Part shown: positions 58,096 to 64,000 of the stretch, one piece after another | Layout: each line of letters starts with the position of its first letter | Numbering within the stretch: position 1 is the stretch's first letter | Source: Tulasnella sp. 424 | Lineage: Eukaryota; Basidiomycota; Agaricomycetes; Cantharellales; Tulasnellaceae | Length of the DNA stretch: 64,000 bases | Direction: 5' to 3' | Assembly (NCBI GenBank): GCA_019633425.1 | Contig: WSUB01000153.1 | Coordinates: 9,630-73,629, forward strand | Made by a program: the position numbers and the translations under genes | Notes under the pieces: model-generated | Database searches by the model: none | Told to the model about the DNA's origin: nothing | Seen by the model: only the letters and a program-made list of their open reading frames with translations

Positions 58096-58309
58096 GACCA
58101 GAGCTGGAAGGCCGTGTTACCTTTCTGTATCAAAATCTTGTTGCTGATTCTTACGAAATTACCGTAAAGTATGGTCTATGGTTGAATCCCTGCTGTTAAC
58201 TGGAAGAAACATTCTGCATTTTGGATATTGGAGCTGGAGATTATATGCGAATATGTCCTATATATCTACATAGGTAAACTCGAGCTTCATCTTGACTTAC
58301 ATCAGCTTC

Positions 58310-58560
58310 TCTCCATCGTCCGTCACCGCAGCTGTTGCAGGCATCCTACTACTACTCTCCGCCTTGAACTCCTCCTCCACCTCCGCCTCAACCACTGAAT
58401 CCAAATCCGCGCTTTTGAGTGCGAAGGAGTGAATGTTTAGTCGAATGTGGACATCTCGAACGTTTCGAGAAATAAGACGAGAAAAAGTGACGTGACCGGC
58501 ACCAATGAATTGCGCTCCGTACGCAGTGTTGTTGTGCGGTGCGATCGCCTCTGGACGCGT
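58310..58560 (-). pseudogene. Family B remnant
   Basis: The block with tccacctccgcctcaacc and the downstream ggacatctcgaacgtttcgag matches the B core (minus-strand acidic LDSEVEAEVEEE region and ERFTFD region). It is isolated and has no usable frame. Confidence 0.5.
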
Positions 58561-58807
58561 TGAGGTGGGGCTGTCGGTCAGCTCAACGCTATGTTTGGGT
58601 CTCGTTACTCTGTAAAGTCACACCAACCGTGAGACATAGATTCAGCCGCTTTTTAGACCTAGCGTGGAAGAAACCGCTTTTGGTCCAATCATCCTTAGAA
58701 TTCCTCCCCCCCCCCCCCGTCTCTGTTCATCATAAGCCCTCGCCCCATAACTTCCTCTACCTTTTTCTACCTGATCATCTTCAACGGTACATTACACTCA
58801 GCTCAAC

Positions 58808-61800
58808 ATGGCGGACAGCCTGCCATACCAGCCTACGGGACCTCAAGGCCAACACAAGGCTGTAAGTCCTCTTATCTGCGAAGGCAGAGGTGGGCACTAA
58901 TGTGGGAACTTCAAGCGGGGTATTCTCGCCGGATTGTCCCCGCGCCGAATCGACCCCAATACAATAAAGACGGCAAGCTCCAAACCATGTGCAAAAGGCG
59001 GGCAAGGGACGATCGTCGTTGGAACTAGAATTCTTTCTGAAGAAGTCACGACATGGATCCCTGAGCAGCTCCCACTTAAGAGGCAATTGGCAATAAAGAA
59101 GCTCGAATGGAATCGTGAGGACGCCGAAGCATCGGCAAAATTCTTCAATGTAAGATTTCCTTCATAGGTTTTCTTCGCTATTTTAACTGCCCCAGCACCA
59201 GTCCTTCGTCAACGAGCTCAGTATAATGGCCAGCCTTTGTCATCCCAACATTGTCAAATTCGTCGGTTTTGTTGAAGATATGGAAAAGGGTGACGCTTGG
59301 ATCATTTTTCCTTGGGAATCGAACGGAAACGTTCGAGAGTTTCTGGCTTCGGGCGAGTGGGATATTCCCGAGCGTTTGTCCTTGGTGAGCGCATTTCGTG
59401 CGTGCCATGGTTGAGTGATCTAAGCGAGTCATCGACTTAGATTCAAGATGTAGCCAATGGGGTGGAGTACTTACACACCAGGCAACCTCCGATCTGCCAC
59501 GGCGACCTCAAGTCGGTGAGTCCATCAAGCAGCCGTTCGAGATGCTGGCGCTCATAGACCGGTGTCCCAGCTGAATATCTTGGTCAGCTCCTCGTACCAC
59601 GCAATGATCGCGGATTTTGGATCGGCCCGGACTAAAGGAAACGTTGACTCAAAGACGGAGGACGGCGGTTCGGAGCTAATGCGCCGAAAAACCATTGGCG
59701 GCACTGTCGAAGCATCATTTTTTCCAAAGATCAAATTCAACAGGTCCACCTTAGAGCTCACTTTGACGGGACCAGGGTATACCTTGCGGTGGACAGCTCC
59801 CGAGGTACTGAACAGCGGAGTGCAAGATTTACCAAGCGATATGTGGGCTCTGGGCTGGATATGCTGGGAGGTAAGTACGCAATGCACTGGACGATCTTCG
59901 CCGTCTTTTGCTCACATGCCCAGTTATGCTTTAGATCGTCACCGGTAAAATCCCATTCGAAGAACTCCGTGCCATGGGACCAATTGTATCGAAAGTTGTT
60001 CAAGGAAAATTGCCAGCGATCCGGGAGGAAGCAAATCTGTCCCATATCCTCAAGCTGTGCGGTTTAATGATGGACTGTTGGATGTCGAGACCAGGGGAGA
60101 GGATAGATGCTTCGACGTTTCGGCGAAAGGTTCGCTTCTTGGTGAGTGCGTTTATTGATGAATACATCACCGATTATTAAACGAGCCACGGACCAGCCGT
60201 CCGCGAGCCCTTCAGCCGATAAATCTGGCGGTGCGAAAGTACGGTCTGCATCGTTGTTATGTGAGCTAGGCACTATGTATCGGCTTCAAAATAATATCGT
60301 GGACGCCGAGTTCCACTACCAGTTGGCCACCGAGGTCGCGGCTAGAACGAAGGATGATAGGTCGAGGGCAAACGCGCTGGACGGTCTTGGAGAGATCTAT
60401 CGCGCTCAATCAAGGAATAGCAAGGCGGTGGAGGTGCTAAAGAAAGCACATGAGATCCACTCTCGCATAGGGAACGACTTAGGTGCGGCCAATGCGTTGC
60501 TTGGCTTGGGAAATACCCATCGCGCTTGGTCGAGGTATGGAGAGGCGGAGAAGGCTTTCATAGAAGCACAGGAGATCCACTCCCGCATCGGGCACGGTTT
60601 AGGTGCGGCGGACGCGTTGGACGGCTTGGGGAATACATATCGCGCTCAGTCGATGAATAAAGAAGCAGAGAAGGCTTTCATGGAAGCCCACAAGATCCAC
60701 TCCCGCATCGGGCACGACTTAGGTACGGCGAACGCGTTGGACGGCCTGGGGAATACCTATCGCGCTCAGTCAAGGATTAAAGAGGCGGAGAAGGCTTTCA
60801 TGGAAGCGTACGATATCCACTCCCGCATCGGGCACGAGCTAGGGGCGGCGAACGCGTTGGACGGCTTAGGAAATACCTATCGCGCTCAGTCGAGGAATAA
60901 AGAAGCAGAGAAGGCTTTCATGAAAGCCCACAATATTCACTCCCGCATCGGGCACCACCTGGGTACGGCGAACGCATTGCTCGGCTTAGGGGACACCTAT
61001 CGCGCTCAGTCGAGGGATAGTGAGTCCGAGAAGGCTTTCATAGGGGCATACGAGATTCACTCTCGCATCGGGGACGACCTGGGTGCGGCGAATGCGTTGA
61101 GCGGCTTGGGGGATACCTACCGCGCTCAGTCGAGGCATCGAGAGGCGGAGAAGGCTTTCATGGACGCGCAGAAGATCCATGGCGGCATCGGGCACGACCT
61201 AGGTGCGGCAAACGCGTTGCTCGGCCTGGGGAATACCTATCGCAGTCAGTCGAGGTATCGAAAGGCGGAGCAGTCTTTCATGGAAGCGCACGAGATCCAC
61301 TCCCACATTGGGAACGACCTAGGTGCAGCGAATGCCCTGTCCGGCCTAGGGAATACCTACCGCGCTCAGTCAAGGAACCGAGAGGCGGAGAATGCCTTCC
61401 TGGAAGCGCAGGAGATCCACTCTCGCATCGGGAACGAACTAGGTCAGGCGAATGCGTTGTTCGGCTTGGGGAATACCTATCGCGCTCAGTCAAGGAACCA
61501 AGAGGCGGAAAAGGCTTTCAAAGAAGCGCACGATATCCACTCTCGCATCGGGAACGACCTGGGTACGGCGAATGCCTTGTCCGGCCTAGGGAATACCTAC
61601 CATGCCCAATCAAGGAATATAGAGTCCGAGAAGGCTTTCATTGAGGCACAGGAGATTCACGCTCGCATCGGGGACGACCTGGGTGCGGCGAATGCGTTGA
61701 GCGGCTTAGGGCATACTTACCGCGCTCAGTCGAAGTGCCGAGAGGCGGAGAAGGCTTTCATGGAGGCGCATAAGATCCACTTCGGCATCGGGAGCGAACT

Positions 61801-62836
61801 AGGTGCGGCGAACGCATTGCTTGGGTTGGGGGATACCTATTGCACCCAGGCGAGATATCGAGAGGCGGAGAAGGCTTTCATGGGAGCGCACGAAATACAC
61901 TCTCGCATCGGGAATGACCTAGGTGCGGCGAACGCGTTGGACGGCCTGGAGAATACCTATCGCGCTCAGTCAAGGATTCAAAAGGCGGAGAAGGATTTCG
62001 TGGAAGCATACGAGATCCACTCCCGCATCGGGCACGACCTGATTGCAGCGAACGCGTTGCTCTGCCTGGGGAATACCTATCACGCTCAGTCTAAGAATCG
62101 AGAGGCGGAGGAAGCTCTCAACAACGCTCACACGATCTACTCTCGCCTTGGACACACCCTCGGTACCAGTAACGCATCCCGTAGCCTCGCAATGCTCTAC
62201 AGTAGCCAGTACAGATACGCCGCTGCCGAGATCTTCTATCGCCAGGTAACTGCTTCTTATGATCCGACTGATGCAGGTGACAACAGAGCAAGAACGCTAC
62301 TAGCCCTTGGGAAAGGCTACCACGCTCAGTGGCTGTACTCCGACACGGAGGAGGCTGTCAGCGAAGCCCTCGACATATTTATCCGTTTCGCCAACGAAAA
62401 AGGTCAAGCGGATGCTTCGCTACTTTTGGCAAAGGTCTTCAAGTCTCAATCACGGCACAACGAAGAGAAGGAGGCCCTCATTCAAGCCGACGCCGCATAT
62501 GCTCGAATTGGCCGTGACGGAATTCGCGCAGCGATCTTACATCGGATTGGCGACATCCACATCGCACAGAACACGTACGACGAAGCGGAGGAGTGTTACC
62601 GGCTCGCTCAAGCGATTTTCTCGAGTCTGGACGATCTTTGCGGGGAAAGTACCGCGTTGCTCCGTCTTGGAGTGTTACACTATGTCCAGGATCGACATGA
62701 CGAGGCAGAGGAGTGTTTTGCTGGAGCGAGCGTCGCTTTGTCGACGAAGAAGGTCAAGCAAAGGCCTTGGATGGACCGGCGATGGCATGTGCTTTGTAAC
62801 ACAAAGTCACTCATGCCCGGGTGGCTTGTATGGTAG
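58808..62836 (+). CDS. Kinase-TPR fusion protein, intact
   Basis: Exons 58808-58861, 58916-59149, 59202-59384, 59441-59515, 59571-59870, 59935-60141 and 60197-62836 join in frame to about 1230 aa. Kinase: CAKGGQGTIVVG glycine-rich segment, LAIKKLEW (catalytic Lys), HPNIVKFVGFVED, QPPICHGDLKS (catalytic Asp), IADFGSAR (DFG), LRWTAPEVL, WALGWICWE, RPGERIDAS. From about residue 355 the protein is about 20 TPR-like repeats, 14 of them nearly identical 40-mers (ANALLGLGNTYRAQSRxxEA then EKAFMEAHEIHSRIG), with 5 diverged units at the end. Such proteins are thought to couple ligand or partner binding by the repeats to kinase output. A C-tract of 13 lies about 90 bp before the ATG. It is the intact relative of the gene at 22.3 kb. 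Confidence 0.85.
60370..62160 (+). repeat. 120-bp TPR repeat array (about 15 uniform units)
   Basis: Units of 120 bp start near gcggcgaacgcgttg and include tatcgcgctcagtcgagg. Near-identity runs across the array; diverged units flank its 3' end. Confidence 0.88.
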
Positions 62837-64000
62837 GGTAGGGTCAGACACCTGCAGCGAGATGTCACACAGGTCTTAGACAGGGTCAAAACAGGTATAA
62901 AATACAGGGTGTTGCAGTTGCTATTGATCGAACTGGATAAATGCTATAATACTCTGGGCTTTAAGCCAAGAAGGAGGACAAACGGGTCTTTTGAGGGCGC
63001 TGTACCAACAGAATGCCTTATCGACAATGCTTTTGAGTCTTCTGCTTTGAGCGAACAATAACGGGGTTACCAGATAAAGAGTTGCGGACAGCAGATGACC
63101 CCATATCGACTACACCCTCTTCCAGAGGTCTAGCGGCTTGCAAGATTACTGATTGTTCAGTGGACTGCCTGATTTGGAAACCACATCTGTTTCGTGCGTA
63201 ATCAGCTTGCATTTCAAGCCATTATCATCAACGACAAGGATGTTCAGAGGAAGGATGAATGGTGGGGGGGGGGGGGAACCCGCACCGCGGCATGGCCAAT
63301 ATTTATCAGCGGAATTTAGAGCGTCTTTAGGCGCCTATGACAAACGCCTTTTTTGTCAGCTTTGACCAGTTATTTTCAGTCATCTGTTTAAACTCCAATG
63401 CTCATCTATGAGCACCTTCGAATTGCGGTTATGGGTAACCCGCGCCGATGCATGGCTAGGATTAGGTAGGCACCCACTTTCATGACGTTAACTTGCAACC
63501 TTGGTCGGAGGGAAAAGTACATTCTCACGGTTCGCTTACCTCACATACCTACTTCACGATCGCTCGAGTCCCGAGTACTTACTGACTGGGCACTATTCCC
63601 TGTCTTAGGGGAAGGGATAATGGCACGAAGGGAGAGGCGGTGGTGGGATAAGTATGGAGGGATCTTGAGGGCCGGTATAGTAAGATGGTTAGTAAGAACG
63701 GCATTAATTTAGACGAATTTGACCTTTCTACTTCAGCCCTTGACTGACTCTTTAGTATTTACTTTAATACTGTGAATAAGATCATTTGGGCCACTGAATA
63801 CACCCGAGAAACCCGTTTGCATAATCAAACAAATAAGGTCGTTCTCTCGCGCGAGGGTCCCAACACAAAGGGAGAGTGGTAGTGTTCCGGCTCCGAACAC
63901 GGCGGCGACGTGTGAGAACGGGCACGCCATGTTCGGGTCGTTTCCGAAGCCAAAACATGGCCGCGCATTTTGATTTCAACTGAGAAAATGACTTACGTTT
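62837..64000. other. 3' flank, no recognisable gene
   Basis: A G-run of about 13 lies at 63263-63276. Short open frames on both strands (such as 63482-63712 plus and 63733-63930 minus) carry no motif. A gene could begin beyond the window edge. Confidence 0.4.

Noticed and set aside
1..64000. CRISPR arrays, rRNA or tRNA genes
   Set aside because: The repeats present are coding arrays or long duplications. No spacer structure and no cloverleaf-type or rRNA-like sequence was recognised by eye.

Overview
The window is nuclear DNA of a filamentous fungus, most likely a basidiomycete (Agaricomycetes). The evidence is genes split by many very short introns (about 40-65 nt, GT...AG, with CTAAC/CTGAC-like branch points), fungal NLR architecture (NACHT-WD40), TKL-like kinases fused to TPR arrays, and degraded lipin, NADPH oxidase, Vps26 and P450 sequences. 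It looks like an accessory, duplication-rich region. I see no rRNA, tRNA, CRISPR or bacterial-style operon.

Three kinds of material dominate. (1) Large repeat-bearing signalling genes: a kinase-NACHT-WD40 gene (7.6-13.6 kb, minus), a kinase-TPR gene with two in-frame stops (22.3-25.5 kb, plus), a second, intact kinase-TPR gene (58.8-62.8 kb, plus), and a broken kinase (2.0-3.3 kb, minus). Their WD40 and TPR arrays are highly uniform at DNA level (129-bp and 120-bp periods), as expected for arrays that gain and lose units. (2) A seven-member family of small spliced genes, here called A1-A7, sharing the same three intron positions. Read through the predicted splices, all seven encode a divergent forkhead/winged-helix-like domain whose recognition helix is not canonical. 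A1 has amplified a 278-bp exon-plus-intron unit in tandem. Most copies sit in a module that also carries a convergent, broken gene of an unknown family (B1-B5 and remnants). (3) Pseudogene copies of housekeeping genes: two inverted lipin copies (16.7-19.0 and 34.2-37.3 kb), two NoxA-type NADPH oxidase pieces (37.8 and 42.6 kb), a Vps26 piece (19.5-21.0 kb) and a cytochrome P450 N-terminus (27.1-27.4 kb).

Layout: 0-6.4 kb, A1, kinase pseudogene, B1, A2; 6.8-7.2 kb, LINE 3' end; 7.6-13.6 kb, NLR; 15.8-21 kb, B remnant, lipin copy 1, Vps26; 22.3-25.5 kb, kinase-TPR; 25.5-30.5 kb, gene-poor with P450 debris and an inverted repeat; 30.6-38.1 kb, A3, B2, lipin copy 2, NoxA fragment; 38.4-48.4 kb, B3, A6, a NoxA pseudogene at the centre of a large imperfect palindrome, A4, B4; 48.5-49.2 kb, a small TIR element; 52-57 kb, A5, B5, A7; 58.8-62.8 kb, intact kinase-TPR gene.

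Exon boundaries come from splice signals, frame continuity and comparison between copies. Functional statements are inference from domain resemblance, made without any database search.
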